This document shows, piece after piece, positions 11,250 to 23,034 of a stretch of DNA of 64,000 bases. Position numbers and translations under genes: made by a program. Position 1 is the first letter of the stretch; each line of letters opens with the position of its first letter. The notes under the pieces were generated by a model that saw only the letters and a list, made by a program, of their open reading frames with translations, ran no database searches and was not told where the DNA came from. The DNA is from Micrasema longulum (lineage: Eukaryota > Arthropoda > Insecta > Trichoptera > Brachycentridae): NCBI GenBank assembly GCA_022494885.1, contig JAGVSM010000967.1, positions 1-64,000 of the forward strand. The letters run 5' to 3'.

Positions 11250-12500
11250 CATCAGAAAAAATCACTTATAAATAACCTAGATGTTATTTTATTATAAAAG
11301 AAACAGTCGTTCGGTTCAGAATGTAAAAGTATACCAAAAATAAACAAATATTGATAACATGTTCGTGTATTTTTTTGAAAAACTTTTCTTTGTCTAAAAA
11401 AACTTGTTAAATGTATTTCTTGGCACAGGATTCCCCAGTAAAGAATACAATACAATCAAATTATGTACATCTATGAAATACTTAATAAATACATTCATAA
11501 AATATTGAAATAAAATAACAATTAATGCATAACATAAATCCGTAGTTCATGACCCAAAACAAGAAAGACAAAAAATAAAAATATAACTACGATTGCACAA
11601 TTTGTGAATAAGCTCTGTTTATCATAACCCGAAGTAACAAAGTTATATTGCCTAATAGCTATTCTTGACTTAAGCCTTCTTCCGCCCTTTTCCCCGAAGA
11701 ACAGGAGGTAGATTACGGACAAGTAGCCCTAGACCTTATCATAAATCACTAAAGGTTGTTGGCAATACTAACCCACAGCCATGGAGAAATCTCACTTCAC
11801 TTCACACATTATTCTCTGTGCTTAAAGCCATTGCAATATTACCATAAAATACAAGAGTTTTCGTTATGGCGTCCAAGAAATACGAGCAGTTATTTTGGGT
11901 ATGATGCATAGCGCCACAAAATACAAGTTTATCATACACCAAATCTTTTCTGTTACGAAATTTTATCTTCGGAGGGTGAAATAAATTATTTGAAAAAATC
12001 GCACTACAATGTACGTACAGTATTTTTATTTTGCCTTGTAAACGATGCTACAAACCCCCGAATAAAATATTCATTGCAAAACTTTTTTATAAAAATAATT
12101 TGATTTTCGAAAGTCTTTTACCTTACTTTACAATAATAAACGATGGAAAACAAAGTTAAAAATGCTTCAATAATAATTATTTTAACAAAAACAAAATCAG
12201 AAACATTTATTATCCATATTTCAATAGTTTAAAGAAGTGTATGTAACAGCGTGTTTAGTATTTACTTAAATATGAGTAAATGTAAAATACGGTCCAGTTA
12301 AATAACACAATTGCTTCTTCAACAATGCTTAAACACTATGATAAGAAATAATATACATTGTAACAAATAGAAACCTAAAATACATCAGCTTAAATGTGTT
12401 AAGGATTTTACGTCTTGGTAACAGATTTTTTTTAAAGGAATAAGGGGTTGGTAAATGAATTGAATCGAATGATATTTTTAATTGAATTGACATTCACTTT
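11250..12500. other. No gene recognised
   Basis: Two frames of 66-67 codons on the minus strand (11252-11455, 11522-11722) have no recognisable domain and no supporting repeat copy. Splice-like signals could be drawn around them but are not convincing. Confidence 0.4.
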
Positions 12501-12504
12501 GTAA

Positions 12505-13020
12505 CACTTCTTTATAAAAAATAAAAATAAAATATTTTTTATTATTAATAAAACATATAATACAAAAATTACATCTCCCAGGAGTTATTAGAAATTAATT
12601 TGGGACCGTACATAAGAAAAAATATTTTTTTGACAATACATAATATCATACAAATTAATACATCCGAAATAAAAAGAAAACATTATTGCATAAGAAACAT
12701 AAAACACCATCTTATATAAACTACATTAATAATTATCACTATCAAAAAGATTTAGGAAATATTTTTTAATTGCTACACTTCTGGATTTTTTATTCAGTTT
12801 TTCGTGTCTTAGCTCATCAGGCAGTTTATTATATTCGGAATGGCCAATATTTTCCAAGGACCCACTGCCAAACTTTGTTCAGCAAAACTTAGACACGTGA
12901 AGATTCCCTGAATAACGCGTATTGTAATTATGAATATTATGACCAAATGTGTGTTTTAAATTTGAGTGAGAAGAAAAGTTGATGATATTTAAAGTAGTAT
13001 TGGTTATCTCAATTATTATG
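12505..13020 (-). mobile_element. LINE, C-terminal reverse-transcriptase remnant and 3' UTR
   Basis: On the minus strand a single frame runs from about 13020 to a TAA at 12726-12728, broken by one stop. It reads HNIHNYNTRYSG, then YNKLPDELRHEKL, and ends KKYFLNLFDSDNY. The YNTR motif and the (Y/F)N-LP-E-L-R block are the conserved C-terminal tail of CR1/L2/Jockey-type LINE polymerases (established knowledge). The 3' UTR continues to an A-rich end near 12505, and its acatctcccaggagttatt stretch recurs at 37670-37760. The catalytic core is absent: a 5'-truncated, dead copy. Confidence 0.85.
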
Positions 13021-13039
13021 AAAATAAAACCTTCTTGTT

Positions 13040-13120
13040 GGTGTTACACATTTGTGTTGTGAATTGTGCAAAACTAATAATAAAGTTTTATTTTCACATT
13101 TGTGTTGTGAATTGTGTAAC
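13040..13120. repeat. Short direct duplication
   Basis: The 22-bp word acatttgtgttgtgaattgt(g) occurs at about 13047 and 13097, 50 bp apart, flanked by gttacac on one side and gtaacac on the other. Confidence 0.7.
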
Positions 13121-13129
13121 ACTATTGAA

Positions 13130-13627
13130 AAAGTTTTTTTTTTTTTATAATGAATGATATTTTCATTATGAAGCGAATTTTGATAAGGACTGTTCTTTAA
13201 ATCCTTAATTTGGCAATAATGTCAAATGATAAAAAAAAAAATTCTCGCAATATGGTATTTTCACGTTTTTTTCATATTTTTTTCGTGTGACGTCTGATAA
13301 ATGTTCTACGCAGGTTTGAAATATCCATATTTTGAATTACCCGAAAACGAGACGTTTCGCGCCCTATGGGACACTAACGACACGTACGACATTTTCGCGC
13401 CATACTCGTACGCAATGTTTATTAGAAGCCCAGTCGGCGGGCCTGACATGTGACGTCAACATGACGTGACGCCAACTGCGAGATGTGCTCATTTTTGAAC
13501 CCGAAAGTTACATAGTAAAACTTGTTTTAGAATCATTAGAATCGTTAAAATCCGCTGTAAATATATGTTTTAATTTAACGTTATTCACGACTTCTGAAAA
13601 TACCCTTTAATCTTATTTTAGAATTCT
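13130..13627. other. No gene; CpG-richer spot at 13350-13490
   Basis: Between 13350 and 13490 there is an unusual density of CG and ACGT words (acgagacgtttcgcgcc, gtgacgtcaacatgacgtg). Related TGACGTCA-bearing tracts occur at 17080-17230, 33820 and 44800, so this may be a decayed copy of the same MITE group. No open frame. Confidence 0.4.
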
Positions 13628-13920
13628 ATTAGAAATATCACCATCATCATCATCATTATTTCCTTTCCGCACCTAATGGTGCATAGGGCACTGCATTATT
13701 ACACCAACCGCAGCGCATATTGATCATTTTTGTTACATGAAGGTGAGATGATCAGTCTTACGGTTCAGGTACCAGCCCAGGGACAATGAAATATTCTAGG
13801 GTGAAAACACCTTTTTAAGTAGATATTTCATGTCAACCATGTTGGAAATCGAACCCGAGACCTCTTGCATGGCAGGCTAACGCGCTGATCAATACACCAC
13901 GGGGTCGAGATTAGAAATAT
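13628..13920 (-). mobile_element. Best SINE copy, type S1, with 11-bp target duplication
   Basis: The SINE is 13639-13909 (271 bp), minus orientation. It is flanked by a perfect direct repeat ATTAGAAATAT (13628-13638 and 13910-13920). Its 3' end is a (GAT)n tract, seen as catcatcatcatcatt on the plus strand. The 5' head is tRNA-like: inverse B-box ggaaatcgaacccgagacc and A-box region gcgctgatcaatacaccac. The body includes gatcagtcttacggttcagg and gggacaatgaaatattc, shared by the other S1 copies. The tRNA-derived head contains the pol III promoter (family knowledge). Reverse transcription by a partner LINE is inferred. Confidence 0.93.
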
Positions 13921-14925
13921 AAAAGGTATTTATTCTATGATTATTATCGAAAATGTGATTATTTTCAAGTTTATTTGTATGTAAGAGTACCTTAAATATG
14001 AAAGCCAAAAAGTGTTTAATTTTTTTTTTTTTTTTTTATGATTTTGCATTCTTTCTAAGGCCTCCGTTTAATAAACAAGTATTAAAAAAAAACCTTTTTT
14101 TCTTTTCAAAATAGAATAATACAACATGATGTATAAATGTGTCGAAAGATTATTATCAGAAAAATATTAAAGTAGGGATACATTAAATTTATATCCTGCC
14201 AAAGATTTCCTAAAACTTTCTGAAGTATTTCTCTTTTGTTCCATAATCTATGATGTTCTTTCATATCCGACAAAAACGAATTAGAATACTTTGATACATA
14301 TCTACGACTACAATAAAAAACTGCCTATTTCCAAAAAAATACGCATTGTATATCTGCCGTAGGAAAGTAATTTAAAGGCAAAAGAAGAAATAAAATGTAA
14401 TTATATAATGATAATCTTTATATTAATTACTGTAATTATACAAATAGTCAACCTTTTTTATTACTAATATTTATTTACTTCCAACCCTACCGAAATGAAT
14501 AAGCAGTGAGTTTATTGTTTAATTACTGGTATTCCTAAGCACTTTCGTTTTTTTTACTTATATTGGTAGCCGGCATTACACAGAGAAATTTGTTTCATAG
14601 TTTGTCATCTGGTTTTTGGGTTGTTTGTTTGTTTGTTTTAGAGCGAATTCCTGTCGTTCTTCTAAATGTTATTTAAGGCATGTTTGAAATACATATTTAA
14701 CTAAAATAAAACAATTTTGGTGAATAAACATATATTCTGAAATAACCACACTTATTTGATGAATTTTGTCAATCAACTATCTGTTAGAGATTTAGTATTC
14801 GTAAAAAAAATAATGTGTCGTCATTTATAAACTATAAAACATTAAAAAAATAACCGCTTTTTTATTGTATATTCTGTATGTAATAAGATGTTACTACAGT
14901 ATATCTATTTAAATCACATCTGAAA
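13921..14925. other. No gene recognised
   Basis: A 17-bp T tract near 14022 and a (TTTG)n-like run near 14625 (tgtttgtttgtttt). Nothing else could be classified. Confidence 0.4.
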
Positions 14926-14929
14926 AAAC

Positions 14930-15170
14930 ATCTCCCTTCTCTTCCTTAATCTCTCCTCCTTTCCTCTTTCCTCTTTTTTCCATTTTCTCATCGAGTATTT
15001 GTATTGATTTAAGGTAATTATTAAACAAATACGTTTATTTTTATTTTCATATATCTTTTGCTTTTTAATCTTTATTTTCTATCGAATATGTTTTGTAACT
15101 TGAATTATAAAAATAAAATAGTTTTGTTGGTTGAAAAAAAATTCTGTTTGGCAATAAGCTAGCCAATGTA
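14930..15170 (+). mobile_element. LINE 3' UTR, type 1b
   Basis: Pyrimidine-rich block (ttccttaatctctcctcc), then tgatttaaggtaattatta, atgttttgtaacttgaatta and the end ttggcaataagctagcc. Collinear with 23905-24165. The end motif matches, in inverse, the ggcggacttattgct tract of the type 1 UTR at 31630, so types 1 and 1b are relatives. Confidence 0.65.
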
Positions 15171-15174
15171 CAAA

Positions 15175-16283
15175 TAACATTTTGTACAAAAGTTAAATAA
15201 AAAATAAAAAATTGTTTATTTCACCAGAAAATAATTAGATTTAAGATTTTCCACCAATAGTGCACGAAAGATGACCTTTCAAATAAAAAATACGTACATT
15301 TTCCGATAAAAGTGGCTAATAGTATTCCAAAGTGTAGTAATATTTAATAAAGACAAATTTCAGAAATATATTATCAGAAATTAAAAATTTAAAAAAAACT
15401 GACAAGAGTACAAACTGTAAATATCAGTGCACCTTCGAAAAGTTTATTTTTTATCAAAAAAAATATTCATAATGGAAATAGTCAATTTTGTATAATAATC
15501 CTCAATATTTTATTGGATGCGAGAACTAAAAGACTTCTTTGCAAAAAGCTTTATGGAAAAGCATATGGGATGCTCAGGCCGCCTCGGCAGTACCAAACTG
15601 GAGCATTGCGTGTGCCTAACTGTCTATTCATACAATATTTAATCTTATACGGAACCTTTGAAAACAGATATTGAAAGCCAGGGCTGTACTGGGTCCCTCG
15701 TGGCCTACACAAACGCGTACATTGTGCCTTTAATCTCACATATTGGATTTTCTGAAATGAAATATTAATTTTTTGTCGTTCTGTAATTTTTTCACACGAT
15801 TCGAACTTGTACAGACTGTTCCGATTAAGCACGTTTTAAGTGTAATTACAAGAAATTTATGCGAATAAATTCCACACACGTATTTTTTCTCGTTTGTCTA
15901 TTCTATTTGAGAAAATTACCATGGCAAAGAAATTTTAAAAACACCACTGGCTTCAGAATGAATAATGATATTGATGATGATGAACTGTGCCATAAGGTTT
16001 GCTTAGTTATTAATTGTATCTAACCTTATATGCGTCCTTAAAACCATTTAATATTTTCATCTAAAAAAAAACAAATCAATATTTTAATTTGTGTTTTATC
16101 GTTGTTGAAATTGGAATAAAGACAAGAAGCTTGGTGGGCCTTAATGCAGTACACATTTTTTAAAAAAACGTCGCTTATGATATAATTTACTGAGTTTTAC
16201 TCAACGCAAACTCACAAACAAATAGAGGCTTAAAAAAGCCTCAGTTAGTTTTAAAAAACTCAAATAATATTAACATGAAAAAA
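15175..16283. other. No classified repeat; 93-codon minus-strand frame
   Basis: A minus-strand frame at 15551-15832 lies in a locally GC-richer patch. Its translation (rich in Tyr, Cys and Arg) shows no domain, the start codon is preceded by AT-rich DNA, and there is no second copy in the window. It may be a chance frame or a decayed exon. Confidence 0.3.
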
Positions 16284-16440
16284 CTTTTAAATATAAAAAA
16301 TCAAACACTGATTTGAGTCTACTGAACACTTTATTTACTTTTTACAAATATAAAAAAAAACAAAAATTTCGTGATAATTGTTTCGGGCGTTTTTAAACGA
16401 ATGACTCAAATCAGTGTTTGATTTCTTGTATTATAAGTTT
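16284..16440. repeat. Fold-back with perfect 22-bp core arms
   Basis: The word at 16298-16319 (aaatcaaacactg...gagtc) is repeated perfectly in inverse at 16403-16424, separated by 83 bp. Weaker pairing extends outward (aaacttttaaatataa with ttgtattataagttt). The loop is unrelated AT-rich DNA. No copy elsewhere in the window. Confidence 0.8.
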
Positions 16441-17019
16441 AAATTTAGAGTACTACAAAATAAACACCAAATCAATCAATCAACGTTAATAATAATAAAC
16501 TACTGCAAAGGAAAAAAATTGAAAACGATTACTTAAAAATCGAAAGTTTTTTTTTAAATGTTTTGATTTCATTTTGTTTTTTATAAAATTTGTTCAATTA
16601 GTTTAGGTAAACGAGTTCTGCCATACTATTTTTCCAGACAAAGACAAATCGATTGAGTCATTATTTGAAGAAGGTCCCGAGAATGGAACGACTTTGAAGT
16701 AAGTTGTTTCTCAACAAAAAGAGCTTTTTAAAACTAATAATGTTCTACGTTGTACAACTATTAATCACTCGGACTTATTTCCACAAGAATCAACCCAAAC
16801 TATCAATGGATTTTAGTTCATCCATAATTTCAGTTTTGAGCAAGTTTAAAATTTTCAGGAGGGAGTTTTTTAATACTGAGTCTATCATTATGTTAACCAA
16901 AAGTTTTAAATATTAAAATAAATTTATTTCAATATGTTTTTTTCGCAAATCAGGAAAGTCGGTGTCTTTTAAATTTTTTTATTTGTTAAAAAACTATTAA
17001 AGTAAGCCAAAAAATATAT

Positions 17020-17320
17020 TTTTTTTTACTCATCGTATTATTAGCGCTGTGATTTTTTTAAGTTTTGTATTTCTGAAATAACTCCGCGTGTGACCTCAGA
17101 GGTTGTTCTCTGTTAGTTCTTCCCATTGGTTTGTTTACGGTAAGACAACCAAATATCCTTCCCAGCTCTCACATTATTGGTTGGTTCATATGAACCATTG
17201 ACGTCAATCAAAGTAGTGCGTTTTTATTTGAAAAATTTTCAAAAAACTTTGTAATGCAATTTAATGCTCTAATTTTTACCGCGCGCAAAAAAACATTTTT
17301 TATATCCAATTTCCCGTAGG
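17020..17320 (+). repeat. TGACGTCA-type MITE, copy 1
   Basis: Begins tcatcgtattattagcgct, contains tgtgacctcagagg and ccattgacgtcaatc, and matches 44640-44890 in inverse (tatcgtattatcagcgct, tgtgacgtcacaagttctc, attggttgatttg). Ends are not defined; no target duplication found. Non-coding. Confidence 0.6.
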
Positions 17321-17459
17321 GCTGAAGTTCTTCATTGCATTTTACTTTTATTTTATTCTAAATAAACACACATACCTCAACTTCAACATGTATTTTTTTA
17401 CATTTTATTTATTTATTCATATAAAGATACATATTACAAAAAAATAACGCATCGTCTTT

Positions 17460-17560
17460 TTCGTGTAATCACGTTTAGGTTGGATTCATTTATGCTGCCG
17501 TTGTATGAGCCATCTTCATGATAAATCATTTGTTTTGTTGACAAACCGACAAAATTAACA
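17460..17560 (+). repeat. Short repeat with aggttggattcatt motif
   Basis: The stretch taatcacgtttaggttggattc recurs as taatcacgtgtaggttgtattc at 21066 and in inverse near 21500-21520 (cgaatccaacctgcac). The following sequences diverge quickly. Related words (gttggatttgttc) form the arms of the hairpin at 41992-42142. Confidence 0.5.
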
Positions 17561-17808
17561 TAAAGAGAGACGAAATACTTAAGTTAAACTCAACACGGTC
17601 TCCAGCACTACATACGACATCAGCAAAGTGACACTTTGCAACGATTACTTCGTGAAGAATAGATAATAAAAAAAACGATATTTGAATAAATTTACCTTCT
17701 CAATCCCACGATCCGCCGTTCGCAAAACTAGATGCCACTGGCTAAGCTACAACGCCAGAACGTTACATGGTCGAATGAGTTTGAAACTAAGTAGTAGTCA
17801 TTGATATA

Positions 17809-18216
17809 ATAGGGAAATATTACTTTTTTAAAAACATTTTTAAAGGAATAAAGGTCTAAGAAATACTGAAGAGTAAAAAAAAATTTTACTAATTATGAGT
17901 CGCATAAAATATACTTTTAAATTCCCGCAAAAACAGTAATTCCATTGACCACGCCCCTAATACTTCACGGTTCATGTTTATTTGTTCCTGCCATTGAAAT
18001 TTGTGTAGAACAATTTCAGGAATCTTGACGTCACAACAACCAAGGCCAAACACGTCGCGTTTTTCTACTAACATAGTTTTATTTAATTTCTTTTTTACAG
18101 TTATGTATTAAAAAATCCCTCTACGATATCCATATTGATTTTTAAAATACAATTGATTGATCTAAATCCAGTTCCTTTATTTTTATCGGTAATCGTAGTA
18201 TGTGATATTTCCCTAT
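17809..18216 (+). mobile_element. MITE family Q, copy 2 with both ends
   Basis: Starts ATAGGGAAATATTAC and ends GTGATATTTCCCTAT, an inverted repeat of 12-14 bp with one mismatch. About 405 bp, the same length as copy 1 at 8455-8860 and in the same orientation. Interior landmarks: ccacgcccctaa, aatcttgacgtcacaac, acgtcgcgtttttc and ctacgatatccatattg. The target duplication is unclear because the flanks are AT-rich. A further start-like sequence (agggaaatattatg) lies at 21275. Superfamily not assignable. Confidence 0.8.
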
Positions 18217-18219
18217 TTA

Positions 18220-19308
18220 AATACCTTAGTAGTATTAGTTCATAAATCGCAGAAATAATATATATGAGATAAGATATTTGAAAATGAAACACCGACCTTA
18301 GAGTATTTGAATTTAATTACTTTAAAGAAATGTACATTTTTATTGAAAATTAAAGTTACTAACTGATGTTTTAATCTATTCAATATATTACTCAATTAAA
18401 TCATTAGTGAAAATATCAATGAAATTGTTAATCTCAAATGTGATTTTGTATAAATCAAAATGGCGACGCGTTGAATCGAAAATTTCGGAAAGTATTATCG
18501 TGTCCGGCGGTTGCAAGAATTCCATATAAAGTCATTGGTACATCTTTCGGGGCTTCTCATCGGGTAAAGTGGATCAACTCTCTCATCAAGAGCATGACCA
18601 GATTACGAAAGGGTCTCCGACATGACATTATCCAGAATGTCAATTTGCGACAATAGCGATTTCTTGATAAATTTATTTCCAGATTGTGATGAGATCCATT
18701 TATGTTTTTAATACTATGAGATGATACATTAATAGATTGCATCATCATCTTACTTTTAGATCTCTGGATGAGATATTAATTTTATAAATATTTTTTCAGT
18801 GGCTCGATTTAATTTTAATAATTAGAATAATTGTGATAAATCATTTAATAAAATTATTGACATATTAGAACATAGACAATAGACATGCCCTGAGCCCGCA
18901 AAAAAAATGACACTTAACCATCCACTATACAAATAAAAGTACATATAATGTGTTATTAAAGAAAATATTTTTTTTTCTTTTATTCAGAAAACATACAGTA
19001 CACTAACATAGTAAATGTAAAGTGTACTCCCCCTTGGGAGAAAATCCAGATTTGTGTGTGTACAAGTACACGTACTAAAAATAAAGTTGTGTAATAAGAT
19101 CTGGTCAAATATAAGTAAAAATAAATTGCAGAGTCATCTGCAAGCGATTACTAGTACTCAATTTAACTCGGAAGAGTCTTAACTACATAAAATAAAGTAA
19201 TCTGCTTAATTAAAATACTTAACTTCAATATCAATACATAGATGGCGCTCCAACTCGCTTGTGGATGGTTTCTCAATTCGTAACATAAATACAAAAATCA
19301 AAAATGTT
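18220..19308. other. No gene; possible coding fragment at 18471-18656
   Basis: The plus-strand frame 18471-18656 starts with TTG in this reading, is basic in composition (RKGLRHD) and sits in a locally GC-richer patch, but I recognise no domain. Near 18880, agacatgccctgagccc recurs at 19648 (agacaagccctgagcc). The motif ttcttttattcagaaaaca at 18975 recurs at 43380. Confidence 0.35.
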
Positions 19309-19309
19309 A

Positions 19310-19462
19310 CCTGGTGTGGATATTCGCTAATAAGCGGAATGGGGAATGTTGTAGTACTTAAAGTGGCCACTTAACCCAGCCAATGACAGGTCATAAGCCC
19401 TGTAAACGCTCGAATATCCATAATCCTGAATTTGAAAAATTCTACCTCATCTCTGTAGAGAT
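19310..19462 (-). mobile_element. Family P arm fragment
   Basis: A single arm: gtggccacttaacccagcc, aggtcataagccctgtaaac, then a decayed inner end (attctacctcatctctg). No second arm nearby. Confidence 0.7.
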
Positions 19463-19464
19463 AT

Positions 19465-20350
19465 AAATAAAAAAAAATAGTTGTAAAGTATCTAAAATTA
19501 GACTAATAAAATAATAAATATTTATTAAAAAGCAAATGTATGGTTAAAAATACAGAAAGAGAAACAGAATAAACGAGTGACCTTTAAGTAATGACTAGGA
19601 AAAAAATATTGATCGGGCTGTAAGCTGTGACCGTTGACATATGAATGCATATAGACAAGCCCTGAGCCTTTAAAAAAAAAATACACTTAAATAACGCTTA
19701 AACGCTCATTCATGCCCAATAAGTATTTAGTCATTTTCCAACCGCCACCTAGGCGTGACGTTTACAATCGGAACAGAAATGCCTACTTGTGTCATGAAAA
19801 CGTGTAAAAACCTTTCAGATAAACATTGTAAAAAAAAAGTTGTAAAACTTTTCATCGGTAAATATTTGTTTATGAGTGATTAAGAAAGCTTAATAACTTA
19901 TATTCAAATTTAAACATTATTTTTGTAAACGTCAAACTATGACTAGCGGCGAAGATTTTCTTAGTTACAGTGATGCACTGATAGGAATAAGTTTTAAAAA
20001 TATAATAAATGTGAGTTTCAATTATCTTTTTGTTTTTAAAAATCCGATGAAAAAAATAAATGGGTCGAAATTATGATGAATTTTTAAAAACGAATCTGAT
20101 TGGCACCCACTATAAACGAATGTTGATTGATAAAGTGAAAATACAAACTTTTCTATGTACCAAAAATAAGTAGCCCTTAAGTTTTGGCATGGTCATTTAA
20201 TGCAACCCTGGAATAAATTAACAGTATTAATTAACTATGGGTACGTTTTTGTGTCACTACTTTTTAGAACATTTAAGTCTATAGGGCGTGTCTATGTATT
20301 ATATGTTAAAGAATAAAAGAACATATTTTCGAAATCATAATAAATTCATA
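19465..20350. other. No gene recognised
   Basis: Contains the second copy of the agacaagccctgagcc word at 19648-19665. Otherwise unremarkable AT-rich DNA. Confidence 0.4.
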
Positions 20351-20369
20351 GAATGCCATGAGACCAATG

Positions 20370-20872
20370 GATAGGACAGATTTAAATCTAAATTTATTTC
20401 AACAGAGAGGGAAAACATTTTTGAGAAGGGAATATGAAAGTCTAGGCATTTACAGGGCTTATTATCTGTCATTGGCTGGTTTAAGTGGCCACTTTACACA
20501 CTCGGTAATATTCACCATTCTGCCCATGTTCTTCCATCTGTTGACTTTTGTGAAGTAAAAGAGCTGAAACCTTTATGACGTGGGTAAGATTCATCCGGCT
20601 GAACCAAATCACCTACTAAGCAACGCCTGAAAACAATTTTCCAATTTTTATCTTCTTTTACCAGGTAGTAATTCAACAATATTTGAGTATGTCCAAATGC
20701 TTGCAGGTCATAAGCCCTGTAAATGCTTAGACTTCCATATTCCCTTCTCAAAAATATTTTCCCTCTCTGTTGAAATAAATTTTAATATGAATAATTCTCT
20801 AGGGAGGAAATCTAGCCAGTCTGCAAGCATTTGGACATACTCAAACATTGCAGATTTAAATCATTTAAATAA
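20370..20872. mobile_element. Fold-back element, family P subfamily 2, two-armed
   Basis: Left arm from aaatttatttcaacagagag through gagaagggaatatgaaag and tacagggcttatt; right arm inverse from cataagccctgtaaatgc through ccatattcccttctcaaaa to ccctctctgttgaaataaat. Arm pairing spans about 75 bp or more. The outer motif also occurs in both orientations (tttgagtatgtccaaatgc at 20684 and gcatttggacatactcaaa near 20828-20846). The centre between the arms carries the common P core (ttgacttttgtgaag, gattcatccggctgaacc, aacgcctgaaaacaatttt). Confidence 0.85.
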
Positions 20873-20879
20873 CTTACAT

Positions 20880-22028
20880 CCGAAATTCGTGGCCCGCTTG
20901 TAAAATGGTCACTGTTGGTCAACCATCTTGGCGGCTTTTTTAGAACTGAAGCCAAGCTCAGACAAACGACATCCTATAGACGCGTATTTCATAGATAAAA
21001 TCAAAAGACGCGTAGCACATAATTTCAATGGAACGAGCAGCGTTTATGCGGTACATTGTTACTCGTAATCACGTGTAGGTTGTATTCGTTCAGATGCTTG
21101 AGCTAGTGTTTCAGAGCCGCGATTACAATGGAAAGCTAAGGACGTCATACCTTCACCATGACGGTATAGTTGAAGGTAAATTCTCTCGAGCGATTGCGAA
21201 GATACACTACCGACCCCTCACTTTCAAGTTTTAAATAATCTGGACAATACAAGCCACAAAAGTTAGTAAAAAAGGGAAATATTATGTTATAGTGCTGTCG
21301 TAAAAAAAAATTCTGACTAAGTTACCTTAGTGATGTTTGCTTCGCAAAAATAGCAAAAGTTTACGCTTCGAATGGCACATTTAACTCAAAAATTTACTTT
21401 TGCCTAAACGGTGACGATATGCGTGTCTGTCTACAAACACATAGTTTACCCTAAAGATGAATGGATGAATGGATGGCCGCAACGTTAGCCGAAACGTTTG
21501 AACGAATCCAACCTGCACTTTTTGTTTTAGCTCGTAACTCGTATTTTTGTTTTGTATAAGTAAAAATGTAAATAATTTATAAAAACTTGATTGATCGATT
21601 TATTTTTATCGTAAGTTTGTTTTTTTTATATATGTACGGCTGTGTTATTGAAAGAATAAATAAATTAAATAATGAAATACACCCAAATAGGAAGACAATA
21701 ACTGTGGCCGTGAAAATATACGCATTTTTTAAATCTTTATCATATTTGAAAATAAATTTATTAAATATCTACACTTGCCTAGTTAGATGTACCTTTTACG
21801 TTATTAATTTTTTGAGTGTGCGGTTTACCGAAATATAATATTTATGGGGGGCATTTTTAATGAGTTACAAAGAACTAATTAATAAAAAATAATAAACAAG
21901 ATATGATAGAGCACGGTTGCAACCTCAGGCATCACCCAAATTTTTTTTTTTAATTCGATTAAATTACATGAAATATAATTTAATCTAATTAAAAATAAAA
22001 AAAAATCAGTTTCCATATGAGTACCCAG
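20880..22028. other. No gene; GC-richer mixed stretch
   Basis: Contains ccatcttggcggc, two acgcgta words and the short repeat described at 17460 (here at 21066 and in inverse near 21500). A MITE-Q-like start (agggaaatattatg) is at 21275. The plus-strand frame 21587-21838 is hydrophobic and K/N-rich, typical of AT-rich non-coding DNA. Confidence 0.35.
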
Positions 22029-22029
22029 T

Positions 22030-22330
22030 GGTTACTAAGTCACCCCATCATACACCAAATGCAGCGTATCTTGATCGTCTGCTACATGAAGGTATGGTGA
22101 TCAGTTCTATGCTTCAGGTGTCACTCTGGGACAGTAAAATCATTGCAAAATCTCATTTTTAATCAACATTTTATGTCGAACTTGCCTAATAACTAGGAAC
22201 TTTATGCGCAAAGGCAAACTAGTTAACAAGGCGTACTTATCTTTACTCGAATTTGGTTTTTGGGATTTTTATCTGAGAGTAGCCGTCGAGTCGAAAACAC
22301 TCATCTAAGATTCTGGTTCCATTTCACACA
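22030..22330 (-). mobile_element. SINE, S1 body with alternative head module
   Basis: The minus-strand body matches S1 (atctt/gatcgt, gtgatcagttctatgcttcagg, gggacagtaaaat). Its head is not the simple tRNA-like one but a module containing gagtagccgtcgagtcgaaa and gattctggttcc. The same head-body pairing recurs at 25465-25765, so it is a real SINE variant and not a chance junction. Confidence 0.7.
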
Positions 22331-22827
22331 CACATAGTTGTATTTTTCATCCTGTTCGGATACTGTCATTTAGAGTTGACTTATACTAGTACAATAGTGA
22401 AACGTTTAATATGAGTAAAAAATAACGCTTCTATATATTTTTAATCAAGATTTTTTAAACCAGTTTAGTCATTCTTCCGGTAAAAAATAATGGTATTAGA
22501 TTTTCACAAAGCTTTGTTGTACGTAGGCTCAACCTGTTAAAACGGTAATTAATAAAAGTGTAAACATAAACTGCTGTCAAAGAGTCCTAATATTGCTGAA
22601 AAAACTGCTGTGACTGAAATAAACCAGCCCTAACGACAAACAAACGAAAATACAAAGGCTGTCGACAATAATAATGGAATCTGTGTGACTCTACAGTGTG
22701 TGTGTGTGTTTGTGTAAGGGCGCGTATGTGTACTTTGTTAAAATTCACTATATTAACCTTGTATTGCACGTATATTGAATGTAAATGATTTTTTTAAGAA
22801 ATATTAACAAAACTTCCACAGTACCTA

Positions 22828-23030
22828 CTTAAAAAAACCCCCCGCTTAGCCTTTATTTGAGAGGCTTGTCAGCAGGTAAAAAAGAAAAAATACGGAAGAA
22901 AGTTATGAAAAATACACCTCAACACCCAGACCAATTGTGAAACGAATATTCATCTTAGATTTCAGGAATCAAACACGGGACACAAATATCATTTCGGGAC
23001 AGCGCGGCGTCTATCGTATGCCATACTATG
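22828..23030 (-). mobile_element. SINE, type S3
   Basis: Collinear with 43508-43722: cccgcttagcctttatttga, cttgtcagcagg, a central atacggaagaaag, acacccagaccaattg, and the head inverse (aatcaaacacgggac, cagcgcggcgtc). The head contains B-box-like ggaatcaaacac in inverse. tRNA-derived by inference; no target duplication seen. Confidence 0.65.
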
Positions 23031-23034
23031 AATA

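Noticed and set aside
15551..15832. 93-codon minus-strand frame as a gene
   Set aside because: No domain, no second copy, no splice or promoter context; the start is in AT-rich DNA. Mentioned only as an unclassified frame.
20512..20751. Frame inside a P element as transposase
   Set aside because: It crosses the arm and centre of the fold-back; translations of other P copies are broken and unrelated to any transposase.
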